Assembly: GCA_944377405.1 (NCBI GenBank)
Contig: CALWES010000009.1
Span: forward strand, 18,865 to 82,864
Direction: 5' to 3'
Length of the DNA stretch: 64,000 nucleotides
Origin: an uncultured Lachnospiraceae bacterium
GTDB lineage: Bacteria; Bacillota; Clostridia; Lachnospirales; Lachnospiraceae
Part shown: positions 16,567 to 25,464 of the stretch, piece by piece
Numbering within the stretch: position 1 is the first letter of the stretch
How the letters are laid out: each line of letters opens with the position of its first letter
Made by a program: the position numbers and the translations under genes
The notes under the pieces: model-generated
The model's database searches: none
Told to the model about the DNA's origin: nothing
What the model saw: only the letters and a program-made list of their open reading frames with translations

Positions 16567-17580
16567 CTACAGGGCCGATTCCTCCGAAGGGGGCTCTGCG
16601 AAGCGGATGCTGATCTCTCCGGAGGAGAGGGTCTCCCTGCTTCCGTCCTCATACTGTACCAGCAGTCTGCAGTCCTGATCCACATCCAGGGCCAGGGCGG
16701 GACGACTGTCTCCCTGGGACAGGACCCGGATCTTTCTTCCGATCACGAGGCTTCTGTCCCGGTATTTTTCCGCGTAATCCAGGGAGCCCTGCTCCCCGTA
16801 GGCCCTGTAGATCTCCATGAAGTGATTCAGGAAGGCCGCCGCAAGGCGGTTTTTCCCATCCTGTATCCGGTGCCGGAAGATGGCGCCTGCCACAGCCTCC
16901 ACTCCCTCCGGGAAGCCCGCCTCCGGCGGATAGAGGTTAAAGCCGATCCCCAGGATCACATAGTCCAGGTGGCCGCTCTCCAGGCCCAGGGAGCCCTCCG
17001 TCAGGATGCCGCTGACCTTTTTTCCCCGCATGAAGACGTCGTTGACCCATTTGATGCCGGCCCGTTCCTCCGTAAGCTCCTCGATGGCCTCACAGGCCGC
17101 CACCGCCGCCATGGTGGTGATCTTCACCGCCTGCTCCGGCTTAAGGGCTGCCGGCCGCAGAAGGAGGCTCATGTAGACCCCTGTATCGGAGGGGGAATAG
17201 AAGCTCCTGCCCAGGCGCCCCTTTCCCGCGGTCTGGGAGGCAGCGATCAGTACCCTGCCTGCGGGGGCCCCCTCCGAGGCCTGCCGCTTCAGCTGCAGAT
17301 TGGTGGAATCCACCTGCTGCCGGACCTCCGGCACAAGGTCCCGGCAGACCGGCTTTAAATACCGTGTGATGCCCTGGACCGACAGGATGTCCGTATCCGG
17401 GGACAGGCTGTAGCCCTTATTGGGTACCGCGTCGATCCGGTAGCCCGCCTTCCGCAGGCTGTTGACCGCCTTCCAGACGGAGGCTCTGGAGACCGCCAGC
17501 CTCCCGGCGATCTCCTGCCCCGACAGATAGGAGCCCTTATTTTCTTCCAATAACGCCAGCAGCGTTTCCTTCGTTCCCAC
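16567..17580 (-). CDS. birA: Bifunctional biotin--protein ligase / biotin operon repressor
   Basis: The 337-residue protein has an N-terminal winged helix (about 1-62, with SGQEIAGRLAVSRASVWKAV), so it can both biotinylate carboxyl-carrier proteins and repress biotin genes. The catalytic domain shows QQVDSTN, the biotinyl-AMP loop GKGRLGRSFYSP and a KWVNDV variant of KWPND, followed by the small C-terminal SH3-like domain. The nitroreductase gene ends 12 bp upstream. Confidence 0.95.
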   Translation of the reverse strand: MGTKETLLALLEENKGSYLSGQEIAGRLAVSRASVWKAVNSLRKAGYRIDAVPNKGYSLSPDTDILSVQGITRYLKPVCRDLVPEVRQQVDSTNLQLKRQASEGAPAGRVLIAASQTAGKGRLGRSFYSPSDTGVYMSLLLRPAALKPEQAVKITTMAAVAACEAIEELTEERAGIKWVNDVFMRGKKVSGILTEGSLGLESGHLDYVILGIGFNLYPPEAGFPEGVEAVAGAIFRHRIQDGKNRLAAAFLNHFMEIYRAYGEQGSLDYAEKYRDRSLVIGRKIRVLSQGDSRPALALDVDQDCRLLVQYEDGSRETLSSGEISIRFAEPPSEESAL

Positions 17581-17592
17581 GGCAGATTCTCC

Positions 17593-18111
17593 TTACTCTA
17601 CGATCTTTTTCTTTCCGACCCGTTCCTTCTCCCCCGGAGCGGCTGCCGGGTATCCGATGGCCGCACAGCCGTATACGCCGTGATCCTCCGGCACTCCGAA
17701 GGCCCGAAGGAGCCCCCTTACCTTCGGCTCGTCAAAACAGGTCAGAAGCTGATTGATCCAGACGCAGCCCAGGCCCAGAGCGTTGGCCGCAAGGTAGATG
17801 TTCTCCATGGCGCAGGCATTGTCCACCTCCCGGTACCTGGACTCCTTTTCGTTGGAGGTGATGACCAGCACCGCCGGATCGTACATGTCGTACTCCGGGC
17901 CCCGTCCCAGGGCCTCCGATACGGCGGAGGCCAGCTTCCGGATCTTTTCCCGGTCCATGACTGCCGTAAACTGCCAGGTCTGCTTTCCCATTCCGCTGGG
18001 GGCCCGCAGGGCACAGTCCAGGATGGTCTCCACATCCTCCCTTCCCACAGCTTCCTTTGTGAAGCTTCTGCAGCTCCTTCTTTCCATCAATGCGCGGATC
18101 ACTTCATTCAT
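17593..18111 (-). CDS. Nitroreductase family protein
   Basis: The 172-residue FMN enzyme opens with MNEVIRALMERRSCRSFTKE, the family's FMN-phosphate binding start, followed by CALRAPSGMGKQTWQFTAV and the LGLGCVWINQLL and GYPAA segments. Such enzymes reduce nitro compounds, quinones or flavins with NAD(P)H. Its start overlaps the end of the flavin-reductase-like gene by 4 bp, so the two flavoproteins are coupled and may work together. Confidence 0.93.
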   Translation of the reverse strand: MNEVIRALMERRSCRSFTKEAVGREDVETILDCALRAPSGMGKQTWQFTAVMDREKIRKLASAVSEALGRGPEYDMYDPAVLVITSNEKESRYREVDNACAMENIYLAANALGLGCVWINQLLTCFDEPKVRGLLRAFGVPEDHGVYGCAAIGYPAAAPGEKERVGKKKIVE

Positions 18112-18785
18112 GACTTCTGTTTCCTCCTTTTGTTTTTTGCCGGTCCTGCCTTCTTCCGGGGACGGCCTGCCGGACTCTTGGCCGGGCCTTTTCCAGGTCC
18201 CTTTGCGGGACTTTTCTTCCGTACCGTATAGCCGAAGGTCCCCAGCAGCCTTCCAAGGCTCCGGTACTCTCCATGGCTGTAGGCCACCAGCTTGCAGCGG
18301 TCCAGATCCAGGCGGCCCTTTTCATCCAGATACCTTTCCTCCACGTCCACTGCCAGGACCTTTGCCAGGAACATATCATGGGAGCCCAGACGGAGCACCT
18401 CCGTCACCCTGCACTCCAGGTTCACGGGGCTCTCCAGGATCAGAGGCGCCTCCACCTCCGCAGCCTTCCCGGGGGTCAGGCCGCAGTCCTTCCACTTATC
18501 CGTCTTACCGCCGCTCCGGACACCGCAGTAGTCCGTTGCCCGGCACAGCTCCTCCGTGGTGAGGTTGATGACGAATTCTCCGGTCTCCTCGATCATGTGA
18601 TGGCTGAAGCGCTCCGGCCGCACGGAGATATAGACCATGGGCGGCTCCGAGCAGACGATGCCCGTCCAGGCCACGGTGATGATGTTCCGGTTTCCTTCCC
18701 GGTCCCTGCAGCTTACCATGACTGCCGGTACCGGATACAGCATGGTCCCGGGCTTCCAGACTGTTTTTTTACTTTCCTGTTTCAT
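18108..18785 (-). CDS. Flavin reductase-like FMN-binding split-barrel protein
   Basis: The first 185 residues form an FMN-binding split barrel (PVPAVMVSCRDREGNRNIIT, GIVCSEPPMVYISVRPER, FVINLTTEELCRATDYCG). The last 35 residues are a low-complexity basic tail rich in Lys, Pro, Gly and Ala (from KSPAKGPGKGPAKSPAGRP to the end), which is not part of the fold and resembles nucleic-acid-binding tails. The nitroreductase gene follows with ATGA overlap. The natural substrate is unknown. Confidence 0.88.
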   Translation of the reverse strand: MKQESKKTVWKPGTMLYPVPAVMVSCRDREGNRNIITVAWTGIVCSEPPMVYISVRPERFSHHMIEETGEFVINLTTEELCRATDYCGVRSGGKTDKWKDCGLTPGKAAEVEAPLILESPVNLECRVTEVLRLGSHDMFLAKVLAVDVEERYLDEKGRLDLDRCKLVAYSHGEYRSLGRLLGTFGYTVRKKSPAKGPGKGPAKSPAGRPRKKAGPAKNKRRKQKS

Positions 18786-18834
18786 AGGGGATCCCTTTCC
18801 TGCTTTTTTCTGTTTCTTCCGGCCTTCTGCCGGT

Positions 18835-19692
18835 TTATCTGGTTCCGTAACGGCTCAGCACCTCATTGACCGTGTATACGGTAACGAAGGCCAGTGGGTC
18901 GATCTCATGGAGCCTGCTCACCAGCTTCGCGTACTGGCTCCGGTCCATGATGGTGATAATCTCCGTCCGCTTCTGCCGGTCATAGGCTCCCTCCGATTCA
19001 TAGAGGGTGGCGCCGCAGTGCATTTCCCGGAGAAGAAGGTCCAGGATCTCCTCCTGCTTATGGGAAATGATGCAGACCCTCTTTTTCACATGGAAGCCCA
19101 GGATGAAGTGGTCCAGCACCAGTCCGTTGAGCCAGGTCCCCAGGAGACTCAGAAAGACGATCTTCCCATCATAGACCAGAATGGAGCTTAAGGCTGCGCA
19201 GAAGCCCACGGCGGTGATGGCCTGCCCCAGCTCCATGTGAAAATACCGGTTCAGGAATTTTGCGATGATATCCAATCCCCCGGAGGAGGCGTTGAGATTA
19301 AAGAGAATGGCCTGCCCCAGGCTCACCACCAGCACGTCCCCCAGCATGTCCAGAAAGGGGTCCCCCGTAATGGAGGGCTGGTTGGGAAAAAGGTACTCGA
19401 AGATCCCCAGGAACACCGGAAGCAGCAGGGAGGTGTATACGGTCTTGGCTCCGAACTCCCGTCCCAGGGTAACGAAGCCGAAGATCAGAAGGGCCACGTT
19501 GATGATCATGGTCAGGGTGGAGACGCTTAAGGGGATGAAATTGGTCAGCACCACCACAAGTCCCGATACGCTTCCTACTGTAACATGGCTCGGCACCAGA
19601 AAGAAATAGACCGCCACTGCGGCGATCAGGGTCCCCAGGGTGATCAGAAGATATTCCCGGAGCTGTTCAAGTCCGTGTTGTCTTGTTTCCAT
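18835..19692 (-). CDS. YitT family membrane protein (DUF161/DUF2179)
   Basis: The 285-residue protein has five or six hydrophobic spans in residues 12-180, including LLITLGTLIAAVAVYFFLV and the family stretch NASSGGLDIIAKFLN. A soluble C-terminal domain (about 190-285, DUF2179, with CIISHKQEEILDLLLREMH) follows. The function is unknown in general. It is monocistronic, with a TGG-TATAAA extended -10 near 19724-19732. Confidence 0.9.
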   Translation of the reverse strand: METRQHGLEQLREYLLITLGTLIAAVAVYFFLVPSHVTVGSVSGLVVVLTNFIPLSVSTLTMIINVALLIFGFVTLGREFGAKTVYTSLLLPVFLGIFEYLFPNQPSITGDPFLDMLGDVLVVSLGQAILFNLNASSGGLDIIAKFLNRYFHMELGQAITAVGFCAALSSILVYDGKIVFLSLLGTWLNGLVLDHFILGFHVKKRVCIISHKQEEILDLLLREMHCGATLYESEGAYDRQKRTEIITIMDRSQYAKLVSRLHEIDPLAFVTVYTVNEVLSRYGTR

Positions 19693-19885
19693 TTGTTCTC
19701 CTTCCGCTTTTCCTTCTTATCTATTTATACCACAGTACCGATCGCTTTTGGACTGTTTTTCACCGGCGGACTTCTTTTTTCCCTGAAAATTCCCTCTCTG
19801 TCTTGACTTCCCTCTCTCTCCGCGGTATATTAGCCTTCTGGTATGTAGTAATTAAAACCACGTGTTTTTGAATTGATAGCCATAT

Positions 19886-19901
19886 CTGTTTTGAAATACA
19901 G
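19886..19901. promoter_or_regulatory. Palindrome upstream of the flavin oxidoreductase gene
   Basis: CTGTTTTGAAATACAG is a 16-bp imperfect palindrome with CTGT/ACAG ends, located 28 bases before the start codon at 19930. It is a possible operator. Confidence 0.35.
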
Positions 19902-19929
19902 CCAAATCTAACAGCGAGGTACTTTTTAT

Positions 19930-20988
19930 ATGCAGCTGAAACCATTGAAGATCGGAGATCTGACTGCGAGACTGCCCATCATCCAGGGAGGCATGGGAGT
20001 GGGCATCAGCCTCTCCTCCCTGGCGGGTGCCGTTGCAAAGGAAGGGGGCATCGGCGTGATCTCCGCCGCTCATCCGGGTTATATGGAGCCGGACTTTGAT
20101 ACCAATACCAGGGAGGCCAACCTCCGGGGCCTTGGGAAGCACATCCGCAGGGCAAAGGAGATCTCCCAGGGAGGCATCGTCGGGGTAAATATCATGTGCG
20201 CCATGGAGGGCTACAATGATTTCGTCAGGTGCAGCGTGGAGAACGGCGCGGACCTCATCATCTCCGGTGCCGGGCTTCCGGTGGACCTTCCGGCCCTGGT
20301 TGCAGGCAGCAATGTGAAGATCGCTCCCATTGTCTCTCCCCCGAAGGCTGCCAGAGTCCTCTTAAAGCGCTGGGACAAGCATTATCAGAGGACTGCGGAC
20401 CTGGTGGTGATCGAGGGCCCCAAGGCGGGCGGCCACCTGGGTTATTCTCCGGAGGAGGTGGAGGCCCATAAGGATACGGGCTACGATAAGGAGATCCTGG
20501 AGATCCTGGACATCGTAAAGGAATACGCAGAAAAATATCAGCAGGACATTCCTGTGGTATTTGCCGGCGGCGTCTTCACCCATGAGGACATCCTCCACTA
20601 TCTGTCCCTGGGCTGCTCCGGCGTCCAGATCGCTTCCCGTTTCGTGGCCACGGAGGAATGCGACGCGGATATCCGCTTCAAGGAGGCCTATATCAAGGCG
20701 AAGAAGGAGGACATCGTCATCGTAAAGAGCCCTGTTGGCATGCCGGGAAGGGCTCTGAACAATGACTTCATCCAGCGGACCAGGATCCAGCGGGATCCCA
20801 TTACCAAATGCTGGCACTGCCTTCATAAGTGCGACATGGCCACCATCCCCTACTGCATCACGAAGGCCCTGATCCATGCCGCAAAGGGAGATCTGGACAA
20901 CGCCCTGATCTTCTGCGGAGACGAGGTGGACCGGATCCATGAAATGACCACCGTGCCGAAGCTCATGGCGGAGCTTTGCGGTGCTTAA
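19930..20988 (+). CDS. NAD(P)H-dependent flavin oxidoreductase / nitronate monooxygenase family
   Basis: The 352-residue FMN TIM-barrel protein shows PIIQGGMGVGISLSSLAGAV near the N-terminus, the catalytic-region motif EGPKAGGHLGY near residue 160 and the phosphate-binding VFAGGVFTHEDILHYL segment. The family includes nitronate monooxygenase and the enoyl-ACP reductase FabK. No fatty-acid genes lie nearby, and the Cys-rich C-terminal part (CWHCLHKCDMATIPYC) is unlike FabK, so I favour the nitronate-monooxygenase-like branch. GCGAGG precedes the start. Monocistronic. Confidence 0.85.
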   Translation: MQLKPLKIGDLTARLPIIQGGMGVGISLSSLAGAVAKEGGIGVISAAHPGYMEPDFDTNTREANLRGLGKHIRRAKEISQGGIVGVNIMCAMEGYNDFVRCSVENGADLIISGAGLPVDLPALVAGSNVKIAPIVSPPKAARVLLKRWDKHYQRTADLVVIEGPKAGGHLGYSPEEVEAHKDTGYDKEILEILDIVKEYAEKYQQDIPVVFAGGVFTHEDILHYLSLGCSGVQIASRFVATEECDADIRFKEAYIKAKKEDIVIVKSPVGMPGRALNNDFIQRTRIQRDPITKCWHCLHKCDMATIPYCITKALIHAAKGDLDNALIFCGDEVDRIHEMTTVPKLMAELCGA

Positions 20989-21034
20989 GACCCCGGCAGG
21001 CTGCCGTACAAACAGTTTTCCCGTAAATATAAAT

Positions 21035-21073
21035 ACACCGCAAGGAGCTTTTCGCTTCCTGCGGTGTTTTTTT
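21035..21073. terminator. Terminator after the flavin oxidoreductase gene
   Basis: ACACCGCAAGGAGC pairs with CTTCCTGCGGTGT with one mismatch, followed by ten Ts interrupted by one base. It separates converging genes. Confidence 0.88.
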
Positions 21074-21087
21074 GATCCTGTTTCTGC

Positions 21088-22284
21088 TTATCCCACTTCT
21101 CCCTTCAGGTAGGCCAGTGCGTAGTCCACATAAAGGTTGCAGCCTCCAAGGAGGGACTCCTCGTCCAGGTCGAAGAGACCGTGATGATGGGCGGAAAGGG
21201 TGTTGGGATCCGCCGGGTTTCCGGTGCCGATAAAGCCATAGATCCCCTTTGCCTTTGCCAGGTAATCCGCAAAGTCGTCGGCCCCCAGGGCCTTCTGCTG
21301 GTCGTGGATGATCCGGTCCGGTCCGTAGATTTCCTCTGCCACCCGGGTTGCCTCCGCCGCTGCGGTGCTGTCGTTGATGAGGGGTGCTGCAAAGTCCTTG
21401 AACTCCACCTCCGCCTCGGCGCCGTAGAGCCTGCAGAGCTCCTCCGCGGTCTCCCGGACCCTGCGGTTCGTCCGCTCCCTGGTCTCCGGGGAGAAGCAGC
21501 GGGTGGTGCCCTCCAGTTCCGCCTGCTCCGCCACGATGTTGTAGGCCGTACCGGCTGTAAGCTTTCCGACTCCCACCACCACCGTATCCAGGGGATCCGT
21601 CCTTCTGGCCACGATGGACTGCAGGTTCACCACGATCTGGGAAGCGATGTAAAGAGCGTCCACCCCCAGATGAGGCGTGGAAACATGGGCTCCCTTTCCG
21701 GTGATGCGGATCCGGAAGTAATCGCAGCTGGCGTTCCTGGGGCCCGGGGTCAGGGAAATAGTCCCTGCCGGCAGGGAGGAGCAGACATGGGATCCGTAGA
21801 CCCGGTCCACGCCCTCCATGAGGCCCGCCGCCACGAACTGTCTGGCTCCTGCTCCGATCTCCTCTGCCTGCTGGAAGAAAAGCCGGATCTGGCCGGAAAA
21901 TTCGTTTTTCTTTGCCTGGAGGACCTTTGCCGCCGTAAGCAGCATAGCGGTGTGGGCGTCATGGCCGCAGGCATGGCAGAGGCCTTCCTTCTGTGAGCGG
22001 TAGGGGACTCCCTCCTTCAGGTCCTCCATCCGCAGGGCATCCGTGTCTGCCCGAAGGGCCATGGTCCTCTGTCCCTTCGCCCCCTCCGGTCCTGTTCCGT
22101 CGATCCAGGCATAGACGCCGGTGTCGCCTACCCGCTTATGGGGGATCCCGCTCTTATCGAGTTCCTCTTCAATCTTTTTTGCTGTTTCATATTCCTCGAG
22201 ACTGGCTTCGGGGTGGGCGTGAAAATACCGTCTGAGCCCGATGAGATAATCCCGTTCCTCCTGAATGTATGCTTTGATTCCCAT
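21088..22284 (-). CDS. M20 family amidohydrolase/aminoacylase
   Basis: The 398-residue metal-dependent hydrolase shows GLCHACGHDAHTAMLL (metal ligands and catalytic Asp), QQAEEIGAGA (catalytic and metal Glu), the dimerisation domain around residues 190-305 and a terminal His in SAHHHGLFDLDEESL. Relatives remove acyl groups from amino acids, indole conjugates or hippurate-like substrates. It is the last gene of the metN-metI-metQ transcript under a methionine T-box (57 bp after metQ), so an N-acyl-methionine or related sulfur compound is a reasonable substrate guess. Confidence 0.93.
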   Translation of the reverse strand: MGIKAYIQEERDYLIGLRRYFHAHPEASLEEYETAKKIEEELDKSGIPHKRVGDTGVYAWIDGTGPEGAKGQRTMALRADTDALRMEDLKEGVPYRSQKEGLCHACGHDAHTAMLLTAAKVLQAKKNEFSGQIRLFFQQAEEIGAGARQFVAAGLMEGVDRVYGSHVCSSLPAGTISLTPGPRNASCDYFRIRITGKGAHVSTPHLGVDALYIASQIVVNLQSIVARRTDPLDTVVVGVGKLTAGTAYNIVAEQAELEGTTRCFSPETRERTNRRVRETAEELCRLYGAEAEVEFKDFAAPLINDSTAAAEATRVAEEIYGPDRIIHDQQKALGADDFADYLAKAKGIYGFIGTGNPADPNTLSAHHHGLFDLDEESLLGGCNLYVDYALAYLKGEVG

Positions 22285-22341
22285 GCTGTCCTCCTGATCT
22301 ACTGAAGCCTGGGCCCGATCCTGACCCCGGCCTGCTGCTGT

Positions 22342-23196
22342 TTACTGCTCCCAGGTGCAAATGAAGGCGCCGTCGTAGGCTTCCTGGATGGTCTGAGCCA
22401 CCTCGTCGGTCCTGTAGGCCTCCACAATCTTCTGATAGACTTCGTTGTCCTTATCCTCTGTTCTTGCAGCGATGATGTTCACCAGATCTGCCACGGCTTC
22501 ATTTTCCTCGGGATCTACATTTTCCGTGAAGATGGCGTCCTCATTGGGGTTCAGGCCTGCCGTGAAGGCGTTTCCACCGTTGATAACGGCTGCAGCGCAG
22601 TCCGGAAGCAGGTTTGCAAGGGTGGCTGACTCCGCCTCCTTGATCTCGATCTGTACGTTGTACTGGGTGATGTCCGCCTTAGTGGGGATGAAGCCCTTTG
22701 CCGGGTCGCAGACGATGAGGCCTGCTGCCTCCAGGAGCTTAAGAGCCCTGCCGCCGTTGGTCAGATCGCTGGGGATGGCGATGATGTCCCCGTCCTTGAT
22801 GTCCTCGATGGACTGGATCTTGTCCTTGTTGTTGTAAATGGAGAGGGGTGCGATGATGGTGTCTCCGATGGCCACGATCTCATAACCCTTCTGCTCCACG
22901 TCATTTGCCAGGAATGCCTTGTGCTGGAAAGCGTTCAGGTCGATCTCCCCGTCGTTTAAGGCCCGGTTGGGAGCTGCGTAGTCGCTGAAGTTCACAAGCT
23001 CCACCTGGATCTTCTCCGGTGCCAGAAGCTCGTTTACCGTATCCCACATGTCGTTGTAGCTTCCTACCACGCCTACCTTTACGATGGTGTTTCCGGAGTC
23101 ATCCGTTGCGGGGCCCTCTGCCTCCTTTGCGCCGCAGGCCGTAAGTGCCAGGGCAGCTGCCGTAAGTCCGATGAGTGCATAAATATTCTTTTTCAT
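22342..23196 (-). CDS. metQ: Methionine ABC transporter substrate-binding lipoprotein MetQ
   Basis: The 284-residue NlpA-family lipoprotein has a signal peptide ending in the lipobox LTAC (Cys21). The core shows VGSYNDMWDTVNELL, NFSDYAAPNRALNDGEIDLN, the FQHKAFLANDV segment and the IIAARTEDKDN region characteristic of MetQ. It is anchored outside the membrane and delivers methionine or its oxidised/D-forms to MetNI. It follows metI by 77 bp. Confidence 0.94.
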   Translation of the reverse strand: MKKNIYALIGLTAAALALTACGAKEAEGPATDDSGNTIVKVGVVGSYNDMWDTVNELLAPEKIQVELVNFSDYAAPNRALNDGEIDLNAFQHKAFLANDVEQKGYEIVAIGDTIIAPLSIYNNKDKIQSIEDIKDGDIIAIPSDLTNGGRALKLLEAAGLIVCDPAKGFIPTKADITQYNVQIEIKEAESATLANLLPDCAAAVINGGNAFTAGLNPNEDAIFTENVDPEENEAVADLVNIIAARTEDKDNEVYQKIVEAYRTDEVAQTIQEAYDGAFICTWEQ

Positions 23197-23272
23197 AATG
23201 GGTTCTCCTCTTCTTTATTTATATGGTTTTTTGTTTGTTTTTTATTTTTATGATCTCTGGTCCCTTGCCGCC

Positions 23273-23950
23273 TTAGTGCCTGGTCCGGCGGATGATGATG
23301 TTGCCCACCAGCTGGATGACGCTTACGATCAGCAGGATGATGATCACCGTGATCCACAGAAGGTCATATTCATACTGCTGGTAGCCGTAGCGGATGGCGA
23401 AGTCTCCCAGGCCCCCGGCTCCCACGGCTCCTGCCATGGCCGTAAGGCCCACCAGGTTCACCAGGGTGATCATGCTGACCCGGGTGATGCTGGGGATGCT
23501 CTCCCGAAGGTACACGCCGAAGATGATCTCCACCGGGGTAAATCCCATGGACTCGCTGGCTTCGATGAGGCCGCTGTCCACTTCCGCGATGGCCGTCTCC
23601 ACCTGTCTTCCGAAGAAGGGCACCGTGCCGCAGATCAGGGGAACGTAGGCTCCTGCCACTCCCAGGCTGGTTCCCACGATGGCCCGGCTCACGGGGATCA
23701 GCAGGAACATGAGGATGATGAAGGGGATGGAGCGGACGATGTCGATGCCCTTATCCAGCACCCGGTAAAGGGGCGTGCATTCCATAAGGCCGCCTTTTTT
23801 CGTGACGATCAGCAGAACGCCCAGGACCACGCCGATCACGAAGGCGAAGAGGGCGGATACCACCACCATCTGAATGGTCTGCACCGTACATTCCAGGAGC
23901 TCTTCTCCCCGGGTCTCCAGGTTCGGCGCTATCTGATATAAGATATTCAT
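23273..23950 (-). CDS. metI: Methionine ABC transporter permease MetI
   Basis: The 225-residue permease has about five membrane spans and the EAA-type coupling loop SGLIEASESMGFTPVEIIFG near residue 130. The RSIPFIILMFLLIPVSRAIVG and GVAGAYVPLICGTVPFF segments are standard for MetI. Its start overlaps the end of metN by 4 bp (ATGA), which makes the pair translationally coupled. Confidence 0.95.
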   Translation of the reverse strand: MNILYQIAPNLETRGEELLECTVQTIQMVVVSALFAFVIGVVLGVLLIVTKKGGLMECTPLYRVLDKGIDIVRSIPFIILMFLLIPVSRAIVGTSLGVAGAYVPLICGTVPFFGRQVETAIAEVDSGLIEASESMGFTPVEIIFGVYLRESIPSITRVSMITLVNLVGLTAMAGAVGAGGLGDFAIRYGYQQYEYDLLWITVIIILLIVSVIQLVGNIIIRRTRH

Positions 23951-24978
23951 CCTTTGATCACCTCCGTATCCACTCCTACTGACTGAAAATATGCCACCGC
24001 TGCCTCAACGTCCTCCGGGGCTCCGTTTACACTTACCACCAGTTTTCCGAAGGGCAGATCCTTCAGCACCTCCACGTTTCCGAAGATGATGCTGGCATCC
24101 ACGTTGAATTTTCTGGACACCTGGGAGATCACCGCCTCCTTGGTGTTGGTATTGGAATAGCTCAGGATCAGCATCTTTCCGCCGGGCTTAAGCTCCGTCA
24201 GGGGATTTCCGCTTTCTATCAGATCGTAGATCTTGTTGATGTTTGTGGCGGTGGCGATGAAATCCTTTGTCACCGGCTCCCTGGGATGGTCGAAGACGTC
24301 GATGGTGCTGCCTTCCTCCACCACCCGGCCTTCTTCCATTACCGCCACCCTGTCGCAGATGTCCTTTACCACGTCCATCTGGTGGGTGATGATGATGATG
24401 GTGATCCCCAGCTTCCGGTTGACTTCGTTCAGAAGCTTCAGGATGGACTGGGTGGTCTGGGGATCCAGGGCTGAGGTAGCTTCGTCGCAGAGCAGCACCC
24501 TGGGGTCGTTGGCCAGGGCCCTGGCGATGGCTACTCTCTGCTTCTGTCCGCCGGAGAGCTGGGAGGGATAGGCGTCCGTCTTATCGGAAAGCCCCACCAG
24601 CTCCAGAAGGGAGCGGATCTTCCGGTCCCGTTCCTCCCGGCTCAGGCCGCTTTTTTTCAGGGGGAAATCGATGTTTCCGTAAACGGTCCGGGAGCGCATC
24701 AGGTTAAAGTGCTGGAAGATCATGCCGATCTTTTTCCGGACCTCCCGAAGCTCCCGCTCCGACAGCTTCGTAATGTCCGTGCCGTCAATGAGGACGCTGC
24801 CTGAGGTGGGCCGTTCCAGGAGGTTGATGCATCTGACCAGGGTAGATTTTCCGGCTCCGGAAAATCCGATGATCCCGAAGATCTCCCCGTCCTGCACCTG
24901 CAGGGATACATCTCTGACTGCGTGAACGTCCCGGCCCTTTGCCCCAAAGGTCTTTGTTACGTTTTTCAGTTCGATCAT
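23947..24978 (-). CDS. metN: Methionine ABC transporter ATP-binding protein MetN
   Basis: I place the start at ATG 24978 (AAAGGAAC upstream); an in-frame ATG at 25050 would lie inside the T-box terminator stem. The 343-residue ATPase shows Walker A GFSGAGKST, signature LSGGQKQRVAIARAL and Walker B VLLCDEATSALDP, and the C-terminal NIL ligand-sensing domain (about 265-343) that lets methionine inhibit transport. It is the first gene of the metNIQ operon. Confidence 0.96.
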   Translation of the reverse strand: MIELKNVTKTFGAKGRDVHAVRDVSLQVQDGEIFGIIGFSGAGKSTLVRCINLLERPTSGSVLIDGTDITKLSERELREVRKKIGMIFQHFNLMRSRTVYGNIDFPLKKSGLSREERDRKIRSLLELVGLSDKTDAYPSQLSGGQKQRVAIARALANDPRVLLCDEATSALDPQTTQSILKLLNEVNRKLGITIIIITHQMDVVKDICDRVAVMEEGRVVEEGSTIDVFDHPREPVTKDFIATATNINKIYDLIESGNPLTELKPGGKMLILSYSNTNTKEAVISQVSRKFNVDASIIFGNVEVLKDLPFGKLVVSVNGAPEDVEAAVAYFQSVGVDTEVIKG

Positions 24979-25035
24979 GGTGTCTGTTCCTTTCTGGTAT
25001 CTGTTCTTTTCCTGGGGACATCCGCTTACGGGTAT

Positions 25036-25340
25036 AAAAAAAGCTTCCATCCCAATATGAAAATATTAGGACGAAAGCGTCTGTTACTTCCGTGATACCA
25101 CCTAACTTCAGCTGCCGCTCACACGGTCAGCCCTCATCGAGTACGCCTGCTGTGCATTTAATACTCTATCGCTGTAACGGGCGAACCCGTCATGTCTTAT
25201 CCTTCCGGTTCATACATGCGACTCAGAGGCCATGTTCGGCAGCTTCCTTCTTCTCCCCTCTCAGCGAACAGGGATTCTCTCCTAAGACACCTACTGCTTA
25301 CTCTTCTCTTCAACGTCATTTTGTGTCATTCAGTTGTTGG
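25036..25340 (-). promoter_or_regulatory. T-box riboswitch, methionine type
   Basis: The leader of metNIQ contains the conserved T-box stretch TAGGTGGTATCACGGAAG (minus strand, 25087-25104), followed by an intrinsic terminator: GCTTTCGTCC pairs with GGATGGAAGC (25043-25079) and runs into seven Ts. The Stem I region lies at about 25200-25320. Its likely specifier loop is GAACATGGCC with ATG at 25231-25233, which would read uncharged tRNA-Met. Binding of uncharged tRNA would let transcription pass into metN. Confidence 0.9.
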
Positions 25341-25344
25341 GCTT

Positions 25345-25373
25345 AATTTACTCTGATTCCCGGAAAATGTCAA
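25345..25373 (-). promoter_or_regulatory. metNIQ promoter
   Basis: TTGACA (25368-25373), a 17-base spacer and TAAATT (25345-25350) on the minus strand stand just before the T-box leader. A perfect 12-bp palindrome, ATGAATATTCAT (25399-25410), lies 25 bp upstream. Confidence 0.82.
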
Positions 25374-25464
25374 GCGTTTTTTTTATTTGTTTTCATGAAT
25401 GAATATTCATCCCCGGGATCCGGCTGCTGATATTCCTGATCTTATGTGCAGCCATTCTTTTTCG

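Noticed and set aside
25036..25050. metN start at 25050
   Set aside because: This ATG lies within the T-box terminator stem; ATG 24978 has a ribosome site and a normal MetN N-terminus.
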